Below, piece after piece: positions 25,521 to 34,285 of a stretch of DNA of 64,000 bases. How positions within the stretch are numbered: the first letter of the stretch is position 1; each line of letters begins with the position of its first letter. A model generated the notes under the pieces. It saw only the letters and a program-made list of their open reading frames with translations. It was not told the DNA's origin and ran no database searches. The DNA comes from Bog-473 sp963807775 (GTDB lineage Bacteria > Actinomycetota > Acidimicrobiia > Acidimicrobiales > RAAP-2), in contig CAWECY010000018.1 in the NCBI GenBank assembly GCA_963807775.1, positions 372,001 through 436,000 on the forward strand, read 5' to 3'. The position numbers and the translations under genes were made by a program.

Positions 25521-26345
25521 TCATCCGGCGACCAGGTCCTTGAGGCACTCGCGGAGCAGCTCCCCTAATTCGCGGTTGTCCGACTGGTCGAAGGCGTCGC
25601 CCGAGAGGAACAGGCCGGCGAAGACGGCGCCGAAGCTGGCCGCCATGCGGACCCGGTCCCGCAGCGGCACGCGGGGGTCGGCCAGGACGCGGCGGAACTG
25701 GTTCTGAATGTCCTCGTGTTCGGCCTCATGGCCCTCGTCGTGCAGCTTCTCGAGGGCAGCCTGGTTCCGCTCGTGCATGAGGAAGAGCTTGCGCTGGGCC
25801 AGCATCTGGTCGACGATCTCGTCGAGGAGGGCACCCCACTGTTGGAGCGTGACGGGCTCCTCCCCTCCCATGCTCATGAGGGCGACCTTGCCGAACTCGT
25901 GCAGGCGCATGTGGAGCGCCATGAGGATGTCCTCTTTGGACTCGAAGTGGTAGTAGAGGGCCGCCTTGGTGACGCCCAGCTGTTCGGCGATCTGCCGCAG
26001 GCTGGTGCCGTCGTAGCCCTGGTCGAGGAAGAGGTCGAGCGCGATATCGAGGATGCGTTCGCGGGTGGAGCTCGGGTCGTGCTGGTTGTTGTGGGCCTGG
26101 GCTTGGGCTCGGGCTCGGCTCGGGTTTGGCCTTGGGTTTGGGCTTTGGGTTTGGGCTTTGGCCTTTTTGGCCTCGGCGAACTTGGCGGCGGTGGCGGCTC
26201 GGGCAGCGGCGTTTTTAGCGCCAACGGCAACGGCGTCGTCCTGCGTGGTTAGGGCGGCGGCCTGGGGGCGACTGTCGTCGTCGTCGCCGTCCGGCTCTTC
26301 GGGGTCGGCGTTGTCTGCGGTGAGGTCGGGGGTGGTCTGTGTCAT
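25521..26345 (-). CDS. TetR family regulator with long low-complexity N-terminus
   Basis: 274 residues. The TetR helix-turn-helix lies unusually far in, at about 93-140 (RERILDIALDLFLDQGYDGTSL, then LGVTKAALYYHFESKEDIL). The 90-residue leader is acidic, then Ala/Lys- and Pro/Gln/Arg-rich. Its DNA is a run of GGGCTT/GGGTTT hexamers. Start codons just before the domain may be used instead. The divergent spacer to the ABC exporter at 26458 holds three operator-like palindromes, so it probably represses that exporter and itself. Confidence 0.88.
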   Translation of the reverse strand: MTQTTPDLTADNADPEEPDGDDDDSRPQAAALTTQDDAVAVGAKNAAARAATAAKFAEAKKAKAQTQSPNPRPNPSRARAQAQAHNNQHDPSSTRERILDIALDLFLDQGYDGTSLRQIAEQLGVTKAALYYHFESKEDILMALHMRLHEFGKVALMSMGGEEPVTLQQWGALLDEIVDQMLAQRKLFLMHERNQAALEKLHDEGHEAEHEDIQNQFRRVLADPRVPLRDRVRMAASFGAVFAGLFLSGDAFDQSDNRELGELLRECLKDLVAG

Positions 26346-26379
26346 GTGTATATGTGGTTTAGGCCAGCCTAATATCCTA

Positions 26380-26446
26380 CTTGACGGCAGGTAAGTAGAT
26401 CCCTTACCATGCGACTGGTAAGCCAGTTTACTTTCCGACAGGTAAG
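26380..26446. promoter_or_regulatory. Three iterated operators and promoter of the DrrAB-like exporter
   Basis: Three related 16-20-bp sites lie at 26380-26395 (CTTGACGGCAGGTAAG), 26403-26422 (CTTACC and GGTAAG arms around 8 bp) and 26431-26446 (CTTTCCGACAGGTAAG). They are spaced about 23-28 bp apart. TTGACG (26381-26386) and TACCAT (26405-26410) with an 18-bp spacer form a possible promoter for the exporter that the first two sites would cover. The adjacent TetR protein is the likely ligand. Confidence 0.6.
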
Positions 26447-26457
26447 GACGTCCACTG

Positions 26458-27498
26458 ATGACCGCTGACCTGATGATCCAGGCCGAGGGGCTGGAGAAGA
26501 ACTACGGCGAGACCCGGGCGCTGGCCGGGGTCTCCTTCGGTGTCCCGGCCGGAACGATCCTCGGGCTCCTCGGTCCCAACGGGGCCGGCAAGACGACCGC
26601 CGTGCGGATCCTGACCACATTGGCCACGCCCGACGCCGGATCGGCGATGGTGGCGGGGATCGACGTCGTGCGGCACCCGGCCGAGGTGCGGCGGCATATC
26701 GGCGTGGCCGCCCAGGACGCCACCTTGGATCCGTTGCTGACGGGGCGCCAGAACCTGGTGCTGGTCGGCGAGCTGTCGGACATGGGTCGTGCGGCGGCTC
26801 GGCGCCGCGCCTCGGAGCTGCTCGAGGACTTCGAGCTCACGTTCGCGGCGGACCGGGTGATGAAGGGGTACTCGGGCGGGATGCGTCGTCGTCTGGACCT
26901 GGCGGCGTCGCTGATGACCCGTCCGCCGGTGCTGTTCCTGGACGAACCGACCACGGGGCTGGACCCGACGTCACGCTCGCGGGTGTGGGACGCCATCAGG
27001 GAGCTGATCGGCGAGGGGGTCACGGTCCTGTTGACGACCCAGTATCTAGAGGAGGCGGACGAGCTGGCGCATCAGATCGTGGTGGTGGACCACGGGCTGG
27101 TGATCGCCGACGGGACGCCCGCGGAGTTGAAGGAGGCGTCCCGGTCGGCGCGCCTGGAGGTGACGCTGGCGGCGCCGTCTGAGGCGGCCGTCGGGGCGAT
27201 GGCGCCGTTGGTGTCCGGGTCGGTACACGTGAGCGAAGACGGCCGGTGGCTGTCGGCCGGCGTGGACGCCTCGCCCGGGTTGGCGACGGCGGTGGTCCGT
27301 GCCCTGGATGCGGCCGGGGTGCTGGTGGACACGATCGAGGTGCGGCAGCCGTCGCTCGACGACGTGTTCTTCTCGTTGACTGGCGGGCACATCGAGGAGG
27401 ACGAGGACGAGAGTGAGGTCGATGGTGACAATGGGCCGTCGGCGAACGGGAGCGGAAGCGGGAGCAGCCGGCCCGAACTGGAAGGAGTGAACGCCTGA
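26458..27498 (+). CDS. DrrA-like ABC transporter ATP-binding protein
   Basis: 346 residues. Walker A GPNGAGKTT at about residue 40, signature YSGGMRRRLDLAAS, Walker B PVLFLDEPTTGLDP and the H-loop-region LLTTQYLEEADEL are the daunorubicin-resistance exporter pattern. The C-terminal region ends in an acidic and Ser/Gly tail. Energises export of a drug-like or lipid molecule with the permease encoded next; the genes overlap by one base. Likely repressed by the divergent TetR gene. Confidence 0.93.
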   Translation: MTADLMIQAEGLEKNYGETRALAGVSFGVPAGTILGLLGPNGAGKTTAVRILTTLATPDAGSAMVAGIDVVRHPAEVRRHIGVAAQDATLDPLLTGRQNLVLVGELSDMGRAAARRRASELLEDFELTFAADRVMKGYSGGMRRRLDLAASLMTRPPVLFLDEPTTGLDPTSRSRVWDAIRELIGEGVTVLLTTQYLEEADELAHQIVVVDHGLVIADGTPAELKEASRSARLEVTLAAPSEAAVGAMAPLVSGSVHVSEDGRWLSAGVDASPGLATAVVRALDAAGVLVDTIEVRQPSLDDVFFSLTGGHIEEDEDESEVDGDNGPSANGSGSGSSRPELEGVNA

Positions 27499-28352
27499 TG
27501 ACGACCACGACGCTTACCCCGACCCGGGTCTCGGTTGGGAACCCACGCTCGGGCCGCCTGCTCGGCTCGGTGTCCGACCTTTGGGCGATGACCCGGCGCA
27601 ACATCGTCCACATCTCGCGTGAACCGATGCAGCTGTCGGACGTGACGATTCAGCCGGTGCTGTTCACGTTCCTGTTCGTGTACATCTTCGGTGGGGCCAT
27701 CCCGATCCCGGGCGGCGGTACCTACAAGGATTACCTGTTGGCCGGCATTCTGGCGCTGAACCTGGTGACGTCGGTCATGGGCACGGCGGTCGGGCTCAGC
27801 ACAGATCTGCACGAGGGGATGATCGACCGCTTCCGGGCGCTGCCCATGTGGCGGCCGGCGGTGCTGGTCGGCCGCTCGGTGGCCGACTTCATGACGTCCT
27901 GCCTGTGCGCGCTGATCGTCGGCCTGACAGGGTTGCTGGTGGGGTGGCGGACCGACGCCTCCATGCCGGCGATCATTGCCGGCTTCCTGATCGTGCTGTT
28001 CTTCGCCTATTCACTGACGTGGATCGCCCAGATCGTCGGGTTGAACGCGAAGTCGCCGGAGTCGGCCGCGTCGTTCGGCTTCATCGTGCTGTTCCCACTG
28101 GCCTTCGTCTCGAACGCCATGGTGCCCACGCTGCACATGCCCGGCTGGATGCAGGCCATCGCCGACTGGAACCCTGTCAGCGCGGTGTGCGCCGCCGCCC
28201 GTCACCTGTGGGGCAACCCGAACCCGTCGGCGGTGGTGAACGCCTGGCCCATGCAGCACCCGGTGGAGGCGTCGCTGATCTGGTCGGTGGTGATCATCGC
28301 GGTGGCGGCGCCGTTGGCGTCGTACTTCTTCAAGAAGCGCTGCACCGAATAG
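27498..28352 (+). CDS. DrrB-like ABC transporter permease
   Basis: 284 residues with six predicted membrane segments in the ABC-2 arrangement. The N-terminal RNIVHISREPMQLSDVTIQPVLFTFLFVYIFGG is the typical DrrB entry. The C-terminal KSPESAASFGFIVLFPLAFVSNAMVPT holds the conserved ABC-2 signature. It forms the membrane part of the exporter whose ATPase is encoded just upstream, with start and stop overlapping as ATGA. Confidence 0.92.
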   Translation: MTTTTLTPTRVSVGNPRSGRLLGSVSDLWAMTRRNIVHISREPMQLSDVTIQPVLFTFLFVYIFGGAIPIPGGGTYKDYLLAGILALNLVTSVMGTAVGLSTDLHEGMIDRFRALPMWRPAVLVGRSVADFMTSCLCALIVGLTGLLVGWRTDASMPAIIAGFLIVLFFAYSLTWIAQIVGLNAKSPESAASFGFIVLFPLAFVSNAMVPTLHMPGWMQAIADWNPVSAVCAAARHLWGNPNPSAVVNAWPMQHPVEASLIWSVVIIAVAAPLASYFFKKRCTE

Positions 28353-28571
28353 TCGGCCGTCCGGGCGGTGAGCAGATAGCGCGAGTCGGAATCGTTGCGC
28401 CGGCGCGCACGAAAACCGTGCGCTGCGGACCGGCGTCTGATGCCAGAAGTGGACCCCAAAATGTGCGCGACTTTGGGTTAGCGCGCAATAGTTCCGGGTC
28501 CTGTTAAACGGCTGTTCACACACCGTATGCAGCCAGATTTTGCCCCGCGCAACTGGGGGTAGCTTTGTATC

Positions 28572-29981
28572 GTGACGGGACTTTGGCTGGGCGACGCCTG
28601 TTCGCTCGTCGATGCCTTCCGGGACGGAGAGATCTCTCCCACCGAGGCACTCGAGGGATCACTGGCGGCTATTGAGAGATCGTCGTTGAATGCGGTGTGC
28701 TTCATCGACGAGGAGAAGGCGCGTGAGGCGGCGGCATCGGCAGACGTGAGCCTGCCGTTCGGCGGCGTGCCCATGGGCGTGAAAGAGCTCGATCCGGTCA
28801 GGGGTTGGCCGCAGACCGAAGCGTCGCTCGTGTTGAAAGACCGGATCGCCGAGTACGACGGCACCATGACGTCGCGCCTGCGCGCTGCCGGAGCGGTGTT
28901 GGTCGGGCAGACGACGGCCTCCGAGTTCGGCGGCATCAACTGCACCTACACCCGGCTGCACGGTGCCACGTCGAACCCGTACGACCTGGAGCGCACGCCC
29001 GGGGGTTCGTCCGGTGGCTCTGCGGCGTCGGTGTCCGGTGGTCTCTTTCCCATCTGCACGGGTAGCGACGGTGGCGGGTCGATCCGCATCCCGGCCGGCT
29101 TCACCGGTCTGTTCGGCTTGAAGGCGACCTTCGGGCGCATCCCCAAGGGCCCGCACACCGAGATCGAGCCGCTGACCGCGGTGATCGGGTGCCTGTCCCG
29201 GTCGGTGCGGGACACGGCCCGCTGGTACGACGTGTGCAACGGCCACGACGAGTACGACCCCTATTCGCTGCCCCGAGTGAGTGGGTGGGAGGCCGGTCTG
29301 GGACACCAGGACGTCCGGGGCCTACGGGTCGCCGTGTGTGCCGACCTGGGGGCCGCCGTGATCGCCTCGTCCGTGCGGGAGAAGGTCGAGGACGCCGCCG
29401 ACCACCTGATCAAGGACGCCGAGATGGAGCGGGTCGACGTGCCGATCGCTCTGTCCCGTGGCGGCCTGGAGTGGGCCATGGCCGGGACGGCCAGCCTGCT
29501 CGTCGGTCTCGGCGACCTCTACCCCGCCTGTGAGTCCGAGTTCACCCCGGAGATCATGCTGGCCGCCAACATCGCCACCAACCACTTCAACGTCGACACG
29601 GCCAAGGGCATCGAGGAGTTCCGACGCACGATGATCGTGCAGATGGCGCAGATCTTCGAGCAGGTCGACTTCATCGTATGTGCAACCAATCCCGACGTGG
29701 CCTTCGGCGCCCAGGGACCCATGCCGACCACCATCGACGGTGTCGACCTCATCTCCGAGCTCGGGTTCGAGGCCGGGATCGGCAACAACGGCGCGCTCAC
29801 CATTCCGGCCAACACGACGGGGCACCCGGCGGTGGCCATCCCGATCGGCCTCGTCGACGGGCTGCCTGTCTCCATGCAGATCATCGGGCGCCGCCATGCG
29901 GAACCGTTGCTGCTCGAGTTGGCCCGCGTCGTCGAGCTCGAACGCCCATGGCCCCTGGTCGCGCCCGGTGCGCCCGTCTGA
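28572..29981 (+). CDS. Amidase-signature family hydrolase
   Basis: 469 residues. The Ser-cisSer-Lys triad is visible: Lys in GVPMGVKELD, and the two serines in TPGGSSGGSAASVSGG and GSDGGGSIRIPA. The AS core (residues about 60-220) is complete. Enzymes of this family hydrolyse amides, for example acylamides or 6-aminohexanoate-type substrates. Length is usual. Start GTG 28572. No operon partner is close; the substrate is unknown. Confidence 0.92.
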   Translation: MTGLWLGDACSLVDAFRDGEISPTEALEGSLAAIERSSLNAVCFIDEEKAREAAASADVSLPFGGVPMGVKELDPVRGWPQTEASLVLKDRIAEYDGTMTSRLRAAGAVLVGQTTASEFGGINCTYTRLHGATSNPYDLERTPGGSSGGSAASVSGGLFPICTGSDGGGSIRIPAGFTGLFGLKATFGRIPKGPHTEIEPLTAVIGCLSRSVRDTARWYDVCNGHDEYDPYSLPRVSGWEAGLGHQDVRGLRVAVCADLGAAVIASSVREKVEDAADHLIKDAEMERVDVPIALSRGGLEWAMAGTASLLVGLGDLYPACESEFTPEIMLAANIATNHFNVDTAKGIEEFRRTMIVQMAQIFEQVDFIVCATNPDVAFGAQGPMPTTIDGVDLISELGFEAGIGNNGALTIPANTTGHPAVAIPIGLVDGLPVSMQIIGRRHAEPLLLELARVVELERPWPLVAPGAPV

Positions 29982-30485
29982 GACAATCCGGGTCCGGATG
30001 GCGACACAACCCCCCTCGATTCGCGTCAACGGAGCCACAAACCTGCTGGAAAAAAGTCACAATTTGGCGCTATCGGTCGCCGCGCCCCTGTAAAGAGGAC
30101 CCTTTTGAGCGGTAAGGTTTTTTTCTCACCCTGAGGCGGTTTGGCGATCGGAGACAGGGAGGATGGTCGTGCTGGCTTCTTGCAACTGCGAGAACCCGTC
30201 TCCCCCGGCGTGGACCAAGGCGTGCCGTCGGCGCCTGTTGCGACGCACCCCCGTCTTCTACTCGCGTCCCTCCGACGGCTCCTGGGAGCCGGCGCCGTGT
30301 CGCCGTCGCTCGGCACCCCCCACGTCGGGGGGAGGGAATCGTGTCGACCCGCAACGTGAAGGTCGGGTGGACTCCCGCCGTCGTCCGATTCTCTCGAAAT
30401 CCGGACTCGTTCAGAGGCTCCTGAGACTTCTGTCCCGCTCCCTTACGCGTCGGCGCGAACGCGCGTTTGGCCTAGCCTGCGACTG
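29982..30485. other. Intergenic region without recognisable genes
   Basis: 504 bp between two plus-strand genes. It contains a short T-run (30117-30123) without a convincing stem, and several short open frames with no family resemblance or ribosome site. It probably carries the promoter of the DUF4268 gene, but no clear -35/-10 pair stands out. Confidence 0.5.
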
Positions 30486-31997
30486 ATGGCCGAAGACCTG
30501 CTCTTCACCGTCGCGGGGTCGGTCGCGATGCCAGCTCAGATGATCTCGCTCGAGGAGGCGGGACTGGAAGAGGGTGCCGACCTGCAGGAATGGGTTCTCT
30601 CCAACCCGCAGATCCTGGGCAACGCCGTCAAGATCATCTCATTCGACTTCGAGCGTGGGTGGGGCGGCCCCCCCGTGCCGCGGGATCGCCTGCCCATCCT
30701 CGGGCTCTGCGCCGACGGTCGCGTCATGGTGGCCGAGCTGAAGCACGGCAAGACGCCCGACAGCGAGGTGGCGGCCGTCAAGTACGCCGCCATGGCGAGC
30801 CGGCTCGTCCCCGAGTCGCTGGCCGAGCACTTCTCGCAGTTCTACACGGCTCGGGGCAACGTGATCTCGCCGGACGAGGCGTTGGCGGAGCTCCAGGCCC
30901 ACGCACCCGACATGTCGCAGGAAACGTTGCGCAAGCCCCGCATCGCCCTGCTGGCCCGCAACTTCTCGCCGGTCGTCACCGCCAGCGTGGTCTGGCTCAA
31001 CGAGATGGGCCTCGACATCACCCTGATCCAGATCAGCGCCTTCCGCTCCTACATCTACGGCACGTCCGGCTCCGAAAACGTGCCCATGATCTCGGTCAGC
31101 CAGCTCTATCCGCTGCGCGACGTCGAGGAGTTCACCATCAGCCCCGAACGCCAACTGGCCCGGGAGGCCGCTGACGCCAAGAAGCGGGTCCAGGACGCCA
31201 GCACGGTACGCCGCCTCGTCGGCGCCGAATCCGTGGCCGACGGCACCATCTTCACCATCTCCCCGCGGGGCGACCTCAGCCACGACCTGCGGGCCCAGCT
31301 CGACGACTGGCTGCACGCCGACCCCGTACGCCGCTCGGCGCACTGGCAGAACCGGATCAACGCCCCGATGGTGTGGGACGCCGACAAGCAGTCCTACACG
31401 CCGTCAAGTCTGGTGCGCCACATCGTCGAGCTGGCCACCGGCGTCAGCCGCGACTTCTTCGGCACCCAGTGGTGGCGCGACCCCGCCGGGTGGACGCTGG
31501 TCGAACTGGCCGGCCCGTTGAGCGGTGGCAAGGGCGCGCTCTACCGCGAGTTCTGGTCCCGCTGGCTCGATCGCATCCGGGTCGAGCACAGCCACTGGAC
31601 CCAGATGTCCACGCTGCCCGCCCAGAGCTGGATCACCCTGCCCTCGCCCATCAAGGGCACGCACTACGGGCTCAGCTTCTCGGCCGGCGGCCGCATCCGC
31701 TCCGAGCTCTACATCGACGCCGGCAACCAGGAAGCGAGCCTGGCCCAGTTCCAGTCGCTCCACCAGCAGTCGGACCTCGTCGAGACCATTTACGGCTCCG
31801 AGCTGTCGTGGGAGAAGCTGCCCGACCGCTTCGCCTGCCGCATCGCCGACTATTCCATGGGCGACGTGACCAAGGTCGAGGACCACGACTCCTACATCAC
31901 CTGGATGATCGCCTCCCAGGAGCGCCTCCGCCAGGCCATCAACGGCGCCCTCGGGGGCGACCCTTCGGCTCCCGACGAGTTCTGGACCCGCCGCTGA
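30486..31997 (+). CDS. DUF4268 protein with PD-(D/E)xK-like N-terminal domain
   Basis: 503 residues. The N-terminal domain has DLQEWVLSNPQILG, DRLPILGLCADGRVMVAELK (the Glu-x-Lys of a PD-(D/E)xK fold at 84-86) and VAAVKYAAMASRLVP, like NucS/DUF91-type nucleases. The middle (RKPRIALLARNFSPVVTASVVWLNEMGLDITLIQ) is the usual continuation in this family. The C-terminal 160 residues (residue 340 on) form the DUF4268 domain. Members occur singly across bacteria and are suspected DNA-repair or defence nucleases; no activity is proven. Confidence 0.75.
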   Translation: MAEDLLFTVAGSVAMPAQMISLEEAGLEEGADLQEWVLSNPQILGNAVKIISFDFERGWGGPPVPRDRLPILGLCADGRVMVAELKHGKTPDSEVAAVKYAAMASRLVPESLAEHFSQFYTARGNVISPDEALAELQAHAPDMSQETLRKPRIALLARNFSPVVTASVVWLNEMGLDITLIQISAFRSYIYGTSGSENVPMISVSQLYPLRDVEEFTISPERQLAREAADAKKRVQDASTVRRLVGAESVADGTIFTISPRGDLSHDLRAQLDDWLHADPVRRSAHWQNRINAPMVWDADKQSYTPSSLVRHIVELATGVSRDFFGTQWWRDPAGWTLVELAGPLSGGKGALYREFWSRWLDRIRVEHSHWTQMSTLPAQSWITLPSPIKGTHYGLSFSAGGRIRSELYIDAGNQEASLAQFQSLHQQSDLVETIYGSELSWEKLPDRFACRIADYSMGDVTKVEDHDSYITWMIASQERLRQAINGALGGDPSAPDEFWTRR

Positions 31998-32075
31998 ACC
32001 TGTCGTAGTTCTCGGTCGATCTCTCCGGGTGCTGCGTAATGCCGCACCGCGCCCCTGCCGCCCGTTCCCTTCGCC

Positions 32076-32150
32076 TGTATGTATACGACTCGCCCCAAAG
32101 GGGATTTGACCCCTGGGGGGCATTCACCCACAAAGGGCGATGCCTATACC
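32076..32150 (+). repeat. Intergenic repeat element, copy A
   Basis: This 75-bp element shares a GCCCCAAA-GGGATTTGACCCC core, then GGCATT-ACCC and AAAGGGC blocks and TATAC ends, with the element at 50834-50919 on the opposite strand. The two copies differ by small gaps that do not preserve a reading frame, so conservation is at DNA or RNA level. It lies between the convergent ends of the DUF4268 gene and the ABC permease gene. Confidence 0.6.
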
Positions 32151-32260
32151 GTCAATGGAGGACTCTCCGGGTACATGCGATGCAGTCGGCCAGGCTGTTC
32201 CCACAGGCCCGCCCCCTGTCGGCGGGGCGGGGCGGGATGGGGCGGGGCGGCAGTGACCGC

Positions 32261-33148
32261 CTATGAGGTCTTCAGCTTCCACACCGCCAGCGGCGCGAAC
32301 ACCAGCACCAGCCCGGCCGACCACGCCAAGGAAAGCCACAGGTAGTGGGACAGCGGGTACCCGAGCAGGTGTTGGGCCGCCGGCCCGCCTGTCAGCAATC
32401 GGGCCGTGTTGACCATCTGGGTCAGCGGCTGGTTGTTGGCAAACCCCTGCAGCCAGCCCGGCATGGTCGCCACCGGCACGTAGGCCGACGACACGAAGCT
32501 CAGTGGGAACACAAGGAACGAGAGACCCTGCGCCGCCTGGGGTGAGCCGGCCATGAGTCCCATGGCGATGAAGAGCCCCACGAAGGCAAAGCCGTAGAGC
32601 ACGGTCAGCCCGAAGGCAGCCAGCCCGTCGGCCACGCTGCCGCCCAGGCGGAAGCCGACGGCGAAGCCCACTACCGTCATGACGAAGGCGCCCCAGGCCA
32701 CCAGTGTCGAATCCGCCGACACCCGCCCCGTCACGATGGACAGCAGCCGGATGGGCAGAGAACGCAGCCGGTCGAACAGGCCACCCTGCAGGTCCTCGGC
32801 CACCCCACTGGACGCCCCCATGCCCTGGAACAGCACACCCGTCACCACGAAACCTGGCACGAGGAAGTCGACGTAGGAAAGGTCCCCCGTGTGCGCCACC
32901 GCCCCGCCGAAGACGTAGCGGAAGATCAAGAGAAACAGGATCCCCTGCGCCGTGCCGGCGATGATCAAGGCCGGCGTGCGGACGAACTTCTTCAGCGTCC
33001 GCACCGCCACCTGGCTCGAGGCCGTCACATACGACGCCCCCCGGTTCACCACGCCGGCCGCACCGGCCGACCCGGCCGCGCCACCCCCGCCGCCCGCGCC
33101 CATGCCGGGCCGGCGGCCGCTCTCCACTGCGATCTCGATACTGGTCAT
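32261..33148 (-). CDS. DrrB-like ABC transporter permease
   Basis: 295 residues, ABC-2 type permease with about six membrane helices. The N-terminus is Gly/Ala-rich, then VRTLKKFVRTPALIIAGTAQGILFLLIFRYVFGG. The conserved MAGSPQAAQGLSFLVFPLSFVSSAYVP segment is the ABC-2 signature. Works with the ATPase encoded just upstream; its start overlaps the ATPase stop by 4 bp. Its 3' end is followed by a very G-rich run (32221-32250 on the plus strand). Confidence 0.92.
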   Translation of the reverse strand: MTSIEIAVESGRRPGMGAGGGGGAAGSAGAAGVVNRGASYVTASSQVAVRTLKKFVRTPALIIAGTAQGILFLLIFRYVFGGAVAHTGDLSYVDFLVPGFVVTGVLFQGMGASSGVAEDLQGGLFDRLRSLPIRLLSIVTGRVSADSTLVAWGAFVMTVVGFAVGFRLGGSVADGLAAFGLTVLYGFAFVGLFIAMGLMAGSPQAAQGLSFLVFPLSFVSSAYVPVATMPGWLQGFANNQPLTQMVNTARLLTGGPAAQHLLGYPLSHYLWLSLAWSAGLVLVFAPLAVWKLKTS

Positions 33149-34116
33149 GCCGCTGCGTCCTCCTTCGAAGTCGAAGTCGACTTTCCCGTCAACGCCAGGA
33201 ACACCTCGTCCAAGGTGGGTCGCCGCAGCGAGATGTCCTCCACCTCCACCGCCGCGTCATCCAAAGCACGCACCACCGTCGGCAGCAGCTTCGCCCCGCC
33301 CGGCGCGGCGATGGAACACCGCCGCGTCGAGGCATCGGTCTGCGGCTCGGCCACTCCCAGAGCACCCAACACCGACGCCGCACGCTCCATCGTCGCCACG
33401 TCGGCCGTGTGGAGCTCGACCATGTCGGCGCCGACGCGCGACTTCAGCTCGCCCGGCGTGCCCTGCGCGATGACGCGGCCGCCATCGATGATGACGATGT
33501 ACCCCGCCAGATGGTCGGCCTCGTCGAGATACTGCGTCGTCAGCAACATGTCCGTCCCGCCCCGCCCCATCGCACGGATGGCGTCCCACACCTCGTTGCG
33601 GCTGCCGGGATCGAGCCCCGTCGTCGGCTCGTCGAGCAGCAGCAGCCGGGGCGTGCCCACGAGCGACGCGCCCAAGTCGAGCCGCCGCCGCATGCCGCCC
33701 GAGTACGTCTTCACCAGCCGGTGCCCCGCCTCGCTCAGGCCCATCTGCTCGAGGATCCTTTCGGCCGAGGCCGCCGCCTCTTTCCGCCCCTGGCCGTACA
33801 GGCGGGCCACCATCGCCACGTTCTCGCGGCCCGTCATCACCTCCTCGACCGCCGCCGACTGGCCGGCCAGCCCGATCATGCGGCGCACCGCCATCGGGTC
33901 GTGCACCACGTCGTGGCCGTCGACGGTCAGCGTGCCGCCGTCCGGTTCGATCAGCGTGGCGATCATGCGGATGAAGGTGGTCTTGCCGGCGCCGTTGGGC
34001 CCGAGGATGGCCACGGCCTGGCCCGCCGGCAAGGTGAGTGTGAGCTCGGTGAGGGCCTGGACCTTCCCGAAGCGCTTGGTGAGGCCGTCGGCCTCTATGA
34101 GGGCGTGGGCGTGCAT
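33145..34116 (-). CDS. DrrA-like ABC transporter ATP-binding protein
   Basis: 323 residues. Walker A LGPNGAGKTTF, signature YSGGMRRRLDLGAS, Walker B RLLLLDEPTTGLDPGSR and switch LLTTQYLDEADHL are all present. This is a second drug-resistance-type exporter ATPase, in one operon with the permease. A PadR regulator lies 169 bp upstream on the same strand, the common PadR-ABC arrangement, so substrate-responsive repression is likely. Confidence 0.93.
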   Translation of the reverse strand: MHAHALIEADGLTKRFGKVQALTELTLTLPAGQAVAILGPNGAGKTTFIRMIATLIEPDGGTLTVDGHDVVHDPMAVRRMIGLAGQSAAVEEVMTGRENVAMVARLYGQGRKEAAASAERILEQMGLSEAGHRLVKTYSGGMRRRLDLGASLVGTPRLLLLDEPTTGLDPGSRNEVWDAIRAMGRGGTDMLLTTQYLDEADHLAGYIVIIDGGRVIAQGTPGELKSRVGADMVELHTADVATMERAASVLGALGVAEPQTDASTRRCSIAAPGGAKLLPTVVRALDDAAVEVEDISLRRPTLDEVFLALTGKSTSTSKEDAAA

Positions 34117-34285
34117 GGTGCGCGCCTCCTTTCGTCGTGTAGGTGGGTGTGCGTGCCCGTGATTGCAGAGCCCGGCCGACGAAAGGTGACCTACGCTTCG
34201 GGTGCCGCCTCGGGCGAAGGTCCTTCGGGATCGGGCTCGTGGTTGTGTCGATTCGGGGCCGCGTGGTGCAACACGCGGCCCCGGG

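Noticed and set aside
32039..32266. Small open frames through both copies of the intergenic repeat with a similar GFDP motif.
   Set aside because: The copies differ by gaps that change the frame just after the shared motif, so conservation is not at protein level.
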